Positions 25,004-33,355 of a DNA stretch of 64,000 bases are shown here, piece by piece. Origin of the DNA: Mycobacterium sp. 852002-51961_SCH5331710 (GTDB lineage Bacteria; Actinomycetota; Actinomycetes; Mycobacteriales; Mycobacteriaceae). The stretch's first letter is position 1, and each line of letters opens with the position of its first letter. The notes under the pieces are model-generated. The model had not been told where the DNA came from. It searched no databases and was given only the letters and a program-made list of their open reading frames with translations. The stretch covers positions 45,766 to 109,765 of the forward strand of contig NZ_LZSQ01000056.1 in NCBI RefSeq assembly GCF_001665535.1. Reading direction: 5' to 3'. The position numbers were made by a program, and so were the translations under genes.

Positions 25004-26245
25004 GTGACATCAGCCCGCGAATACAGCGCTGTCGACATCACGACCGAGGAGTTCTGGAGCCGGCCGTTCGCCCTGCGCGACGAGACGTTCGCGCGGTTGC
25101 GCGCCGCGGACGGGTTGACCTGGCATCCGCCGCTGCCCTCCATGTTCGAGCTGGAGGAGCCGGGATTCTGGGCGTTGACTCGGCGCGCGGACATCGCGTA
25201 CGTCAGCCAACATCCCGAGCTGTTCACCTCGGCGCAGGGCGTCGCGCTGAACCCGATGCCCGCCGAGATCCAGCGGTTCGCCTCGTTCTTCTTGACCATG
25301 GACCCGCCGCAGCACACCGTGTACCGCCGGCTGATCAGTTCGGCGTTCACCCCCCGTAACGTGCGGCTGATCGAGGAGCAGATCCACAAGAACGCCGTCA
25401 CCATCGTCGAAAACCTCGTCGGGGCAGGCGAAGTCGACTTTGTGTCGGCGTGTTCGGCTCAGCTGCCGATGCTGACGATCATGGACATGCTCGGCGTGCC
25501 CAGTGCCGACCAGCCCGCCGTCGCCTACGCCGCGGAGAAGCTGTTCGGGATGAGCGACGACGAGTACGCCACCGAGGACGAACGCCTCGCCGACCCCGTC
25601 GCGCAGATCGCGCTCTTGTCGAACACGGGCGTCGAGTTGGCCAAGTTCCGGCGCGCTCACCCCGGCGACGACCTGATGACCAGCATCGTCAACGCCGAGG
25701 TCGACGGTCACCGATTGACGGACGAGGAGATCGGAGCCTTTCTGATCCTGTTGGCCTCGGCCGGCAACGACACCACCAAGCAGGCGACGACGCACGCGAT
25801 GATGGCGCTGGTCGACAACCCGGCCCAACGCGATTGGTTGATGGAGGACTTCGACGGCCGGATCGGCTTTGCCGTCGAGGAATTCGTCCGCTGGGCCTCA
25901 CCGGTGCTGCAGTTCGCGCGCTTCGTCACCGAGGACACCGAGATCAACGGCCATCCGGTCGAGGCCGGGGACAAGGTGGCGCTGTTCTACTGCTCGGCGA
26001 ACCGGGACGAGTCCGTGTTCTCCGACGCCGGCGCGTTCGACCTGTCGCGCTCACCCAACCCGCATCTCGGGTTCGGCGGCGGCGGTCCGCACTTCTGCCT
26101 GGGCAGCCAGCTGGCCAAGACGGAGTTGCGAAACCTGTTCGGAGAGTTGCTGACCCGATTGACGACGATCGAGTTCGGCGAACCCGACCTGCTCTACAGC
26201 AGTTTCGTGCACGGCGTCAAACGGCTACCCGCCGTCGTTCGCTAG
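25004..26245 (+). CDS. Cytochrome P450 (first)
   Basis: This 413-residue soluble P450 has the I-helix LASAGNDTTKQ near residue 245, ExxR in VEEFVRWASP near 290 and the haem loop FGGGGPHFCLG with Cys365. Such enzymes insert one oxygen atom from O2 using electrons from a ferredoxin; the adjacent ferredoxin gene is the likely partner. The overall type resembles mycobacterial CYP125/142/188-like lipid or steroid hydroxylases, but the substrate cannot be fixed. The GTG at 25004 (TSAREYSAVD) is preferred because it follows element C by 6 bases; a start 24 bases earlier falls inside the promoter. Confidence 0.93.
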   Translation: MTSAREYSAVDITTEEFWSRPFALRDETFARLRAADGLTWHPPLPSMFELEEPGFWALTRRADIAYVSQHPELFTSAQGVALNPMPAEIQRFASFFLTMDPPQHTVYRRLISSAFTPRNVRLIEEQIHKNAVTIVENLVGAGEVDFVSACSAQLPMLTIMDMLGVPSADQPAVAYAAEKLFGMSDDEYATEDERLADPVAQIALLSNTGVELAKFRRAHPGDDLMTSIVNAEVDGHRLTDEEIGAFLILLASAGNDTTKQATTHAMMALVDNPAQRDWLMEDFDGRIGFAVEEFVRWASPVLQFARFVTEDTEINGHPVEAGDKVALFYCSANRDESVFSDAGAFDLSRSPNPHLGFGGGGPHFCLGSQLAKTELRNLFGELLTRLTTIEFGEPDLLYSSFVHGVKRLPAVVR

Positions 26246-26254
26246 GAGTTGGGC

Positions 26255-26446
26255 ATGCGCGTCGAAGTCGATCTGGACAGATGCACCGGGCACGGGATCT
26301 GCGAGTCGATCGCCGAGGAGGTGTTCGAGGTGCGTGACGACGGCATCGTGCTGATCCATGAGCCCGAGCGGCCAGAGTCCGACAGGGAGCGGATGCGCCA
26401 AGCCGTGACCCAGTGTCCGGCCGCCGCCTTGCGCCTGATCGACTAG
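26255..26446 (+). CDS. Small iron-sulphur ferredoxin for P450
   Basis: The 63-residue protein has DLDRCTGHGICESIAEEVFE near residues 6-25 and TQCPAAALRL at the end, the pattern of a single 3Fe-4S (or 4Fe-4S) ferredoxin in which His replaces the second cysteine (C-x2-H-x2-C ... CP). Such His-variant ferredoxins are common beside mycobacterial P450 genes and deliver electrons to them. The ATG at 26255 follows TAGGAG, which also contains the stop of the P450 gene. No reductase gene is in the window, so electrons must come from one encoded elsewhere. Confidence 0.92.
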   Translation: MRVEVDLDRCTGHGICESIAEEVFEVRDDGIVLIHEPERPESDRERMRQAVTQCPAAALRLID

Positions 26447-26497
26447 CGTCGAGCGGCTTGGCCGCCAATCCGGCTCGGCGGAGTTATCGTTTCCGCA

Positions 26498-27259
26498 ATG
26501 AGGTCGAGGTTGCTTGCGGTATGCCTGGTCGCGATCGGCGTGACCGGCTGCGGTGCCCTCAGGGAATCGTTCGACCTCATCCCGCAGGAGCCGACTCCGA
26601 TCGCGATCACCACGGTCGCCGCACCCGACGAAACGCTGGCCGATGCCGCGGTCGTCACGCAGGCGGCGCGCAGTGTGGTCCGTATCCACACCGAGGCGCT
26701 TCAGTGCGCGAGGACGGTGGACGGCAGCGGCGTCGTAGTCGCGCCGAACAGGGTGATGTCCGCCGCGCACGCGGTCGCCGGCGCGGACACGGTCAGCGTC
26801 TTCCTCGGTGATCGCGAAATACCCGCCACCGTGGTGGTTTACGACCCGGCGATGGACGTCGCCGTGCTCGACGTGCCCGAGCTGCAGGCTCCCACGCTGC
26901 CCTTGGACCAGCACCCCGCCGTCACCGGCACCGATGTCCTGGTGCTCGGCTATCCCGGCGGAGGGCCGTTCGTGGCCACCCCGGCGCGCATCCGCAGGGT
27001 GATGGAGCTTCTCGTGCCGGACATCTACCGCACGACGACGGTCAATCGCGAAGTCTATGTCATCAGAGGGCCGATCCGGCACGGCGGTTCGGGCGGACCG
27101 CTCATCGACCTGAACGGCCGGGTGCTCGGGATCAGCTTCGGCGCGGCCATCGACGATCCCGAGACCGGTTTCGTGCTGACCGCCAAGCAGGTCTCCACAC
27201 TGGTGACGGACGGTGCGCGGGCCCACACGCCGGTCGCGACCGGCGCCTGCACGCCCTGA
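26498..27259 (+). CDS. Trypsin-like serine protease lipoprotein
   Basis: The 253-residue protein has a lipoprotein signal with VTGC (Cys18), so it should be anchored on the outer face of the membrane. The chymotrypsin-like triad is complete: His91 in SAAHAVAG, Asp120 in DPAMDVAVLDV and Ser198 in RHGGSGGPLID. The domain resembles the periplasmic protease domain of MarP-type proteins, without the membrane part. Its target is unknown. It lies 51 bases after the ferredoxin gene, does not fit the catabolic theme, and may simply be a neighbour. Its stop abuts the convergent thioesterase gene. Confidence 0.85.
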   Translation: MRSRLLAVCLVAIGVTGCGALRESFDLIPQEPTPIAITTVAAPDETLADAAVVTQAARSVVRIHTEALQCARTVDGSGVVVAPNRVMSAAHAVAGADTVSVFLGDREIPATVVVYDPAMDVAVLDVPELQAPTLPLDQHPAVTGTDVLVLGYPGGGPFVATPARIRRVMELLVPDIYRTTTVNREVYVIRGPIRHGGSGGPLIDLNGRVLGISFGAAIDDPETGFVLTAKQVSTLVTDGARAHTPVATGACTP

Positions 27260-28075
27260 TCAGCGCCCCGGCATCGGCCGCACGAGCACCGACTGCTGAA
27301 TCGCGCCCACCGCGCCGGACTCGTCGAACAGCGTGCCGAGCGTGGTTCCGATGCCGTCCGGCCCGTAGCTGGTCTCCGCGCGGATGCCGATCCATTCGCC
27401 CGCCGGGATCCGGTGCACATGCACCACGAGGTCGGTGTTCATGAACGTCCAGCGGCGGATGTCGAGTTTGGTGCCGATGCCGTTCGCGTCGTCGGCCACC
27501 GCGAACAACCGCTGGAGCGGTGTCATCGTCTCACCCTTGACCAGATCGACCTCGGGGCGGATCCACGACTCGCCTGGGCCCTCGCTCAACGGTTCGGTCA
27601 GCCACCGCCAGTCGAGGCTGTGTACGTAGTTGCGGTCCCAATCCTTCTTCATGTCACGGCTTTTCGCCTCGGACAGCGGCCGCAGGGCCGTCGCCGGCGC
27701 GTGTTGTACGGCGCCGGTGTCGACGGTCTTGAGCCGCCATCCGCTGGCGCGCGCGACGGGCCGCGGATCACCGTCGGGACGCTGGGCCAGCAGTTCGGAA
27801 CTGACGAGCTCGATCTGCTTGCCCGAGCGTTCGATTCGCGACCGCACCCACAGGTCGCCCTCGGCGGGCACACCGCCGAGCAGGTCGATCAGCACCCGGC
27901 TCAGGCGTGTGTCGTCGCGGGCTTCGCAGCGTTCGAGCGCCCGCACGAGGATGGCCGACACCGGGGCTCCGTGCTGGATCGCGGCCGACCAGGTGCTGCG
28001 GACCAGGTCGGTCGCGCGGAATCGCTCGCCGAGCGGATCGGCGTCGTCGATGAGCTCGTAATAGGAATCGCTCAC
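27260..28075 (-). CDS. Acyl-CoA thioesterase (double hot-dog, TesB-like)
   Basis: The 271-residue protein is of double hot-dog size, with a first half containing STWSAAIQHGAPVSAILVRA and DLWVRSRIERSGKQIELVSS, and a second half with WTFMNTDLVVHVHRIPAGEW, then IGIRAETSYGPDGIGTTLGT and LFDESGAVGAIQQSVLVRP. These are the acyl-CoA thioesterase-2 type signals (Asp-Gly/Ser-rich active region in the second half). It would release CoA from acyl-CoA intermediates. The GTG at 28075 overlaps the stop of the upstream SMP-30 gene (GTGA), so the two are coupled and share regulon element D. Confidence 0.82.
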   Translation of the reverse strand: MSDSYYELIDDADPLGERFRATDLVRSTWSAAIQHGAPVSAILVRALERCEARDDTRLSRVLIDLLGGVPAEGDLWVRSRIERSGKQIELVSSELLAQRPDGDPRPVARASGWRLKTVDTGAVQHAPATALRPLSEAKSRDMKKDWDRNYVHSLDWRWLTEPLSEGPGESWIRPEVDLVKGETMTPLQRLFAVADDANGIGTKLDIRRWTFMNTDLVVHVHRIPAGEWIGIRAETSYGPDGIGTTLGTLFDESGAVGAIQQSVLVRPMPGR

Positions 28076-28890
28076 GGTATCCCGGCTCCCGGTATGTCGA
28101 CGGTGATCGCATCGACGCGCGAGCGCTTGGTGCCCTTGAGCCGCTGCGGGTAGGCGTCGGTGCTGGATAAGAGAAACAGTGTGCGCCGCTCGGGACCGCC
28201 AAGCGCGCAGGCGATTGCGGTGCGGTCGCCGATGTCGATGCGGTCGGTGACGACGCCGCCCTCGATGATCCGCTCGAACTGATGGGCCAACGTCATCGCG
28301 GCCCACACTCCGCCCTCGGCGTCGAGGCAGATGCCGTCCGGCGGTCCGTCCAGCCCGTCGGCGAAGGTCCGCCGATCGGACAGCGCGCCGTCGCCGGCGA
28401 TGGAGTACGCGGTCAACCGGCGTCCGGTCGACTCCGCGACGATCAGCGTCGCGCGGTCTTGCGTGATCGCCATGCCGTTGGGGAAATCGAGGTCGTCGGC
28501 GACGACGGTGGAGGAGCCGTCGGGATCGAGCCGCACGACCACCCCACCCTCGCGGGCCTGGGATCCGACGTAGGCGCGCCCGTCGTCGTCGACGACCATG
28601 TCGCCGAGGGGGGCCGGGACCGTCGCGGACAGATCGGCGATCGTGGTGATGTGCTCGCCGTCGTAGAGCAGGATCTGACGCGACTCGGTGGAGGAGATCA
28701 ACAACGACCCGTCGGGGCGGAACCCGAGGCCGGACGGGGCGTGTCCGGGTAACGGCAGCGCCGTCAGGTCACCGTTGAGGTCGACGGTGTGCACGGCCTC
28801 GCCGAGCATGTCGGAGAACCACAGCAGACCCTCGAACCAGCGCGGCCCCTCGCCGAAGCAGAAGCCCTTCGCAAGCGGGGTCAGGCTCAT
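28072..28890 (-). CDS. SMP-30/gluconolactonase-type beta-propeller lactonase
   Basis: The 272-residue six-bladed propeller has the metal-site residues of SMP-30 lactonases: Glu in FGEGPRWFEG near residue 15, Asn in LDFPNGMAITQD near 130 and Asp in PPDGICLDAEGGVW near 185. The family hydrolyses lactones. In a region with a Baeyer-Villiger-type enzyme, a lactone formed by ring expansion is an attractive substrate. ATG at 28890 is preferred to GTG 28896 because it lies 8 bases from the outer hexamer of element D. It is divergent from the gene at 28963. Confidence 0.86.
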   Translation of the reverse strand: MSLTPLAKGFCFGEGPRWFEGLLWFSDMLGEAVHTVDLNGDLTALPLPGHAPSGLGFRPDGSLLISSTESRQILLYDGEHITTIADLSATVPAPLGDMVVDDDGRAYVGSQAREGGVVVRLDPDGSSTVVADDLDFPNGMAITQDRATLIVAESTGRRLTAYSIAGDGALSDRRTFADGLDGPPDGICLDAEGGVWAAMTLAHQFERIIEGGVVTDRIDIGDRTAIACALGGPERRTLFLLSSTDAYPQRLKGTKRSRVDAITVDIPGAGIP

Positions 28891-28898
28891 CCCCACAC

Positions 28899-28930
28899 AC
28901 CTTTACAAAACACGCGACAAGTGTCACGCT
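28899..28930. promoter_or_regulatory. Regulon element D, between SMP-30 and the 28963 operon
   Basis: ACCTTTACA at 28899-28907, 14 bases, TGTCACGCT at 28922-28930. On the minus side the SMP-30 ATG (28890) follows by 8 bases. On the plus side a GTG at 28937 follows by exactly 6 bases, but it opens a 9-codon leader frame; the main operon starts at 28963. The site would control the thioesterase/SMP-30 pair and the long P450-to-hydrolase operon together. Confidence 0.77.
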
Positions 28931-28936
28931 CGCAGG

Positions 28937-28966
28937 GTGTCACTGTCAAATGGGTGCAGGTCATGA
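28937..28966 (+). CDS. Possible leaderless 9-codon leader peptide
   Basis: A GTG located 6 bases after element D opens a frame reading VSLSNGCRS and then TGA. The TGA overlaps the ATG at 28963 of the main gene (ATGA). In other copies of the element this exact position is the start of the regulated gene, so ribosomes may load here and pass to the main gene by coupled re-initiation. The frame is very short and could be chance. Confidence 0.3.
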   Translation: MSLSNGCRS

Positions 28967-29700
28967 AGAAGTATTACGGTCACACACTGCTCTATCTCCA
29001 CGAGACGATCGCGCTCGGATCCGGGCGCTCCGACCGGTTCGCGGGCGATGAGCGCTCGCGCGAAGAGCAATTCACGGAGGTGTTCAGCGACGTGTACCAG
29101 CCGATGATGACCGATCTCGGTGCGCGGCTGTTCGCGATGTGGGAAACAACTCCGTACAACGGTCACTGGCCGCAGGTCACGATCATCTGGGAGATCGACA
29201 AGTTCGCCGACTATGCGCGCATCGGCAAGGCGCAGGCCAGGGGTGGCACCCATGAGGAAGCGGCGACGAAGTGGTCGACGTTTCTCGCCGAGATCGGCGC
29301 CTCCGGGGAGGGCCGGATCATGTACGCGGGCAAATACAACCGGACGCTCGCACAACTACAGGAGGCGAACTTCGGTGCGGGCCTGGTGATCCAGGAGATC
29401 ATGCAAACCAAACCGGGCCGGCAGGACGACTACATCCGCGAGCTGGAACGGCTCTACGTGCCGTGGTCGGAGCGCACCGGGAAGCGTTGGCTCGGTTCGT
29501 TCATCACGACGTTCCGCTTCAACGAGGTCATCCACTACTGGGCGCTCGACGGCGACTGGGACTGTTTCGCCAACCACTACCCGTCGTGGAAGGACAGTCC
29601 GCCCGCCGAGATCGTCACATGGATGAGCGTCGCGCCCGCGCTTCGCGACGGCTGGGAAGACTCGATCCTGCAGGCCCTACCACCCTCGCCGCTGCAATGA
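28963..29700 (+). CDS. Uncharacterised protein, possible dimeric alpha/beta-barrel (NIPSNAP/EthD-like)
   Basis: I do not recognise this 245-residue protein with certainty. It has two related halves with aromatic-rich strands (HTLLYLHETIALGSG, then AGLVIQEIMQTKPGRQDDYI), which fits a tandem ferredoxin-like dimeric alpha/beta barrel as in NIPSNAP or EthD proteins. Members near P450 and oxidoreductase genes are often needed for ring or ether degradation, but their chemistry is unclear. The ATG at 28963 has no ribosome site; a GTG at 28954 is also in frame. Its TGA overlaps the ATG of the second P450. It is the first gene of a seven-gene coupled operon. Confidence 0.6.
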   Translation: MKKYYGHTLLYLHETIALGSGRSDRFAGDERSREEQFTEVFSDVYQPMMTDLGARLFAMWETTPYNGHWPQVTIIWEIDKFADYARIGKAQARGGTHEEAATKWSTFLAEIGASGEGRIMYAGKYNRTLAQLQEANFGAGLVIQEIMQTKPGRQDDYIRELERLYVPWSERTGKRWLGSFITTFRFNEVIHYWALDGDWDCFANHYPSWKDSPPAEIVTWMSVAPALRDGWEDSILQALPPSPLQ

Positions 29701-30920
29701 ACATTTCTGTGCTCGAGACCTTCTCCTACGATCCGTTCGATCCGGCGGTGATGGCCGATCCGCAGCCGTACTACCGGATACTGCGCGACCGGTATCCGGT
29801 GTACTACGTCGAGAAATGGGACACCTACGCCCTGTCGCGGTTCGACGACATCTGGCGGGTGCTGGAGGTCAACGACGGCACGTTCGTCGCCTCGGAGGGA
29901 ACGCTGCCCGCCGCAACGGTTCTCGGAACCCGCAACGACGGTCCCGTGCAGGATCCGGCGCTACACCCGATGCCGTTCCACGCGAATTTCGACGCGCCGA
30001 TCTACGACACGGTGCGCCGGTGCACGTCGGCCCCGTTCCGGCCGAGGTCGGTCAGCAAGCTCGCCGACCGGATCCGGACCCTGGCCAACGAGCGCCTCGA
30101 CGAACTGCTGCCGAGGGGCACGTTCGACCTGACCCAGGACTACGGCGGTATCGTCGCCGCCTCGGTAGTGTGCGAATTGCTCGGCCTTCCGGTCGATTTG
30201 GCGAGTGATGTGCTGGCGACGGTCAACGCCGGAAGCCTGGCGCAACCGGGCAGCGGGGTGGAAGTGGCCAACGCGCGGCCCGGTTATCTCGAGTACCTCG
30301 TCCCGATCATCCAGCGCAGCAGGGTCGCGCCGGGCGAGAATCCGATCGCCGACAACCTGATCGCGTACCGGCTGCCGGACGGTTCGGCGTTCAACGACGT
30401 CGAGGCGGCCACCCAGCTGCTCGGGATCTTCATCGGCGGAACGGAAACGGTGCCGAAGATCGTCGCGCACGGCCTGTGGGAGCTGGGCCTTCGGCCCGAC
30501 CAGCTGTCCGCCGTGCGTGGGGATCTCGACGCCAACGTGCCCGTCGCGCGCGAGGAGATGATCCGCTACTGCGCACCGGCGCAATGGTTTGCGCGCACGG
30601 TCCGCAAACCGTTCACCATCCACGACACCACTCTGCAGCCGGGGCAGCGGATCATCACGCTGCTGGCGTCGGCCAATCGCGACGATCGCGAGTATCCCGA
30701 CCCCGATGCGTTCATCTGGGACCGCCCCATCGAACGGCTGCTGGCTTTCGGTCGCGGACAACACTTCTGCCTCGGCGTACACCTTGCGCGGTTGGAGATC
30801 GGCATCATGGTGACCGAATGGCTCAAGCGTGTGGGCGGGTGGCGCATCGACGGTGAGGCCTCGTCCCGGCCGCCGTCGAGCTTCCAGTGGGGCTGGAGCA
30901 GCGTCCCGGTGGAGGTGTGA
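29697..30920 (+). CDS. Cytochrome P450 (second)
   Basis: This 407-residue P450 has the I-helix GIFIGGTETVPK near residue 240, ExxR in REEMIRYCAP near 285 and the haem loop FGRGQHFCLGVHLARLE with Cys358. The I-helix has Glu in place of the usual Asp before Thr (GGTET), a known variation. It differs clearly from the first P450 and should hydroxylate another position or intermediate. The ATG overlaps the preceding stop (ATGA at 29697-29700), and the MDR dehydrogenase starts 1 base after its stop, so hydroxylation followed by alcohol oxidation is a natural reading. Confidence 0.93.
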   Translation: MNISVLETFSYDPFDPAVMADPQPYYRILRDRYPVYYVEKWDTYALSRFDDIWRVLEVNDGTFVASEGTLPAATVLGTRNDGPVQDPALHPMPFHANFDAPIYDTVRRCTSAPFRPRSVSKLADRIRTLANERLDELLPRGTFDLTQDYGGIVAASVVCELLGLPVDLASDVLATVNAGSLAQPGSGVEVANARPGYLEYLVPIIQRSRVAPGENPIADNLIAYRLPDGSAFNDVEAATQLLGIFIGGTETVPKIVAHGLWELGLRPDQLSAVRGDLDANVPVAREEMIRYCAPAQWFARTVRKPFTIHDTTLQPGQRIITLLASANRDDREYPDPDAFIWDRPIERLLAFGRGQHFCLGVHLARLEIGIMVTEWLKRVGGWRIDGEASSRPPSSFQWGWSSVPVEV

Positions 30921-30921
30921 C

Positions 30922-31890
30922 ATGTGGTCCTATCGCCTAGCCGCCCCCTACACGTTCGAACGCCAGGACATTCCCGAGAAGACCCCGGAGTCGCTGGGGG
31001 ACCGGCAGGTGCTGCTGCGGTTCCGCGCGGCGGGCGTCTGCGGCAGCGACCTTCCGCCGTTTCGCGGTGTGCGGGGCAAGATTCCGGGTGACCGCGGATT
31101 GAGCGCGGCCGAGATGCCCGGTTTCCCGATCCACGAGGTCGTCGGCGAGGTGATCGCCAGCAGACATCGCAGCCACGGTGTGGGGGACAGCGTCGTCGGC
31201 TGGGCGTCGGGCTTCGACGGGCTGATGCAGCACGTCGTCGCCGACGGTGACGGGATCGCCTACTACGACCACACCCTGAGCCCGCAGCACGCCGTCGCGT
31301 TGCAGCCGTTGGCGTGCGTGCTCTATGCGATCGAACAACTGCCCAAACTCAAGGGCCTGCACGTCGCGGTGATCGGACAAGGGTCGATCGGCCTGCTGTT
31401 CTCCTACGCGGCAAAGGCGTTCGGCGCGCGGCGGGTCACCGGAGTCGACCCCGTGGACCGAGATGCGGTGGCCAAGGAATTCGGCGTCGACACGATCGTG
31501 CGCGCCACCAGCGACCGCTGGGTGAGCCACCTCGAGGCCGGCGACCGTCCCGACGTCGTGATCGAGGCCGTCGGCCATCAGGTCGCCACGCTCGGGCACG
31601 CGATCGAAGCCGCCGCCCCCGGCGGCACCGTCTTCTACTTCGGTGTGCCCGACGACGACAGCTACCCGATCAGCATGCGGACCATGCTCCGCAACAACCT
31701 GACGCTCAAGTCCGGCGTCACCCTCGAACGGCGCCGGATGCTGGCCGCGGCCAACGAATTCGCCCGGCACCATCCCGATCTGCTACCGGCCTATGTGACG
31801 CACACCTTCGGTGTCGAGGACACCCAGGTGGCATTCGAGCTCGCGTGCCGTCCGTCGCCGGACCGCATCAAGATCGCGATCGTGGAATGA
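30922..31890 (+). CDS. MDR-family alcohol dehydrogenase without structural zinc loop
   Basis: The 322-residue protein has the medium-chain dehydrogenase fold, with AAGVCGSDLPPFRG near residue 36, GFPIHEVVGEVIAS near 67 and the NAD(P) loop VAVIGQGSIGLLFSYAA near 148. The catalytic zinc ligands Cys and His-Glu are present, but the four-cysteine structural zinc loop normally near residue 95 is missing and the protein is short. It probably oxidises the alcohol made by the P450 just upstream to a ketone or aldehyde. Its stop overlaps the aldolase start (ATGA at 31887-31890). Confidence 0.87.
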   Translation: MWSYRLAAPYTFERQDIPEKTPESLGDRQVLLRFRAAGVCGSDLPPFRGVRGKIPGDRGLSAAEMPGFPIHEVVGEVIASRHRSHGVGDSVVGWASGFDGLMQHVVADGDGIAYYDHTLSPQHAVALQPLACVLYAIEQLPKLKGLHVAVIGQGSIGLLFSYAAKAFGARRVTGVDPVDRDAVAKEFGVDTIVRATSDRWVSHLEAGDRPDVVIEAVGHQVATLGHAIEAAAPGGTVFYFGVPDDDSYPISMRTMLRNNLTLKSGVTLERRRMLAAANEFARHHPDLLPAYVTHTFGVEDTQVAFELACRPSPDRIKIAIVE

Positions 31891-32633
31891 CCACCAGCAG
31901 GTTGCAGGACACATTGTCCGCGCGAGAGCGGGTTTGGGGCGGTTGGATCGTCGGACCCACCATCATCGGACCCGAAGAATTCGCCCAAGCCGGCTATGAC
32001 TACGTCGGATTCGACATCCAGCACGGCTATCTCGACGACGCCGATGTCGCCCTGTTGCTGCGACGGTTGGAACACGTACCGATCGCCACCGCGGTGCGCG
32101 TCGCGTCGCCCGATCCCGCGCCGATCGGCCGGGTGCTCGACGCGGGTGCGGACGCCGTCATCGTGGCAATGGTCGAATCGGCCGAGCAGGCGGCGGCATC
32201 CGTCGCGGCCACCCGCTACGCGCCTGCAGGCGTGCGCAGCTACGGGCCGCTGCGGGCCAGCCTCGGCCGCGAACCCGACGAACACGAATTACGGGTGAGC
32301 GTTTTCGTGATGATCGAGAGCGCACCCGGGTTGGCGGCACTCGACGAGATCTGCGCCGTACCCGGCCTGACCGGTGTCTACGTCGGGCCGGCCGATCTGG
32401 CGATCTCGCTGGGGCACACGCCCGCCGAAGCGTGGAACGCCTCGGCCGTACAAGACGCGATCACCCGCATTGCGGCCACCGCCACGGCCGCGGGACTGAT
32501 CCCGGCCATCCACGCCGGTGCGGCGAAGACGGGAAAGAAGATGGCCGAGTTGGGCTTTCGCATGCTGACGCTCGCCTCGGAGTCGCAGGCGCTGCGGCAC
32601 GGCGCGTCGGAGATCCTGCGGGAGGCCCGATGA
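31887..32633 (+). CDS. HpcH/HpaI-family class II aldolase
   Basis: The 248-residue TIM-barrel protein has the HpaI pattern: catalytic His in VGFDIQHGYLDD near residue 45, Arg in TAVRVASPDP near 70, metal Glu in VFVMIESAPGL near 140 and Asp in VYVGPADLAISLG near 166. These enzymes split 4-hydroxy-2-oxoacids into pyruvate and an aldehyde, with a divalent metal. Its place inside a P450-dehydrogenase-BVMO operon implies that the degradation yields a hydroxy-oxoacid, whose aldehyde could be used by the aldehyde dehydrogenase at 16730. Citrate lyase beta-like proteins are related, but the HpaI residues favour the aldolase. Confidence 0.88.
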   Translation: MTTSRLQDTLSARERVWGGWIVGPTIIGPEEFAQAGYDYVGFDIQHGYLDDADVALLLRRLEHVPIATAVRVASPDPAPIGRVLDAGADAVIVAMVESAEQAAASVAATRYAPAGVRSYGPLRASLGREPDEHELRVSVFVMIESAPGLAALDEICAVPGLTGVYVGPADLAISLGHTPAEAWNASAVQDAITRIAATATAAGLIPAIHAGAAKTGKKMAELGFRMLTLASESQALRHGASEILREAR

Positions 32634-33355
32634 CCGCCGATGAACGGGTCGCGTTGGTGACGGGCGCCGCCCGGGGACAGGGTGCGGCGATCGTGGCGCG
32701 CCTGCGCCGGGACGGCTTCCGCGTCGCCGCCTGCGATGTGCTCGGCGACGAGTTGAAACGATCCGTCGGCGAACTCGGCGACGACGGCGTGATCGCGGTC
32801 GACCTCGACGTGACGTCGCCCGCACAGTGGGCCGTCGCGGTCCGGACCGTCGCGGATACGTTCGGCCCGGTGTCGACGCTGGTGAACAACGCGGGGGTGC
32901 TGCACCGGGCGTCGTTGGCGGACGAGACCCCGGAAGGGTTCGAATCCAGCTGGCGGGTCAACTGTCTCGGACCGTTCCTGGGCATTCAGGCCACACTCGT
33001 ACACCTCCGCAAGGCCGACGGCGCGGCGATCGTTAACACCTGCAGCACCAGCGCCGTGCGGGCGTTCCCCGCGCACGCCGCCTACGGGTCGTCGAAATGG
33101 GCGCTGCGCGGGCTCACCCAGGTGTGCGCGGCAGAACTGGCGGGCGACGGTATCCGCGTCAACGCGGTGTTCCCCGGGCCGATCGCCACGCCCATGCTCG
33201 ACGACGCGACACAGAGCAGGTTGACCGCGACGTTCGGTCGACTCGGTCAGCCGATGGAGGTGGCCGATGCGGTCGCCTATCTGGTGTCGGACCACGCATC
33301 GTTCATCACCGGCGCAGAACTCGTCGTGGACGGTGGTCAATGCCTCCGAATGTGA
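32630..33355 (+). CDS. Short-chain dehydrogenase/reductase
   Basis: The 241-residue SDR has the NAD(P) motif VTGAARGQG near residues 10-18, NNAGVLHRA near 88, the catalytic Ser in NTCSTSAVRAF and Tyr/Lys in AAYGSSKWALRG near 150-160, and ends with ELVVDGGQCLRM. It is a classical NAD-preferring type (Asp in ACDVLG after beta-2). It should interconvert a secondary alcohol and ketone, feeding the adjacent monooxygenase. The ATG overlaps the aldolase stop (ATGA), and its last 16 bases overlap the start of the BVMO gene. Confidence 0.92.
   Translation: MTADERVALVTGAARGQGAAIVARLRRDGFRVAACDVLGDELKRSVGELGDDGVIAVDLDVTSPAQWAVAVRTVADTFGPVSTLVNNAGVLHRASLADETPEGFESSWRVNCLGPFLGIQATLVHLRKADGAAIVNTCSTSAVRAFPAHAAYGSSKWALRGLTQVCAAELAGDGIRVNAVFPGPIATPMLDDATQSRLTATFGRLGQPMEVADAVAYLVSDHASFITGAELVVDGGQCLRM

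Noticed and set aside
29271..29696. Upstream extension of the second P450
   Set aside because: The extension overlaps the 28963 gene in another frame, and the ATG overlapping its stop gives a normal P450 N-terminus.
33097..33339. Upstream extension of the BVMO frame
   Set aside because: It lies over SDR coding sequence; the FAD motif begins about ten residues after the chosen ATG.
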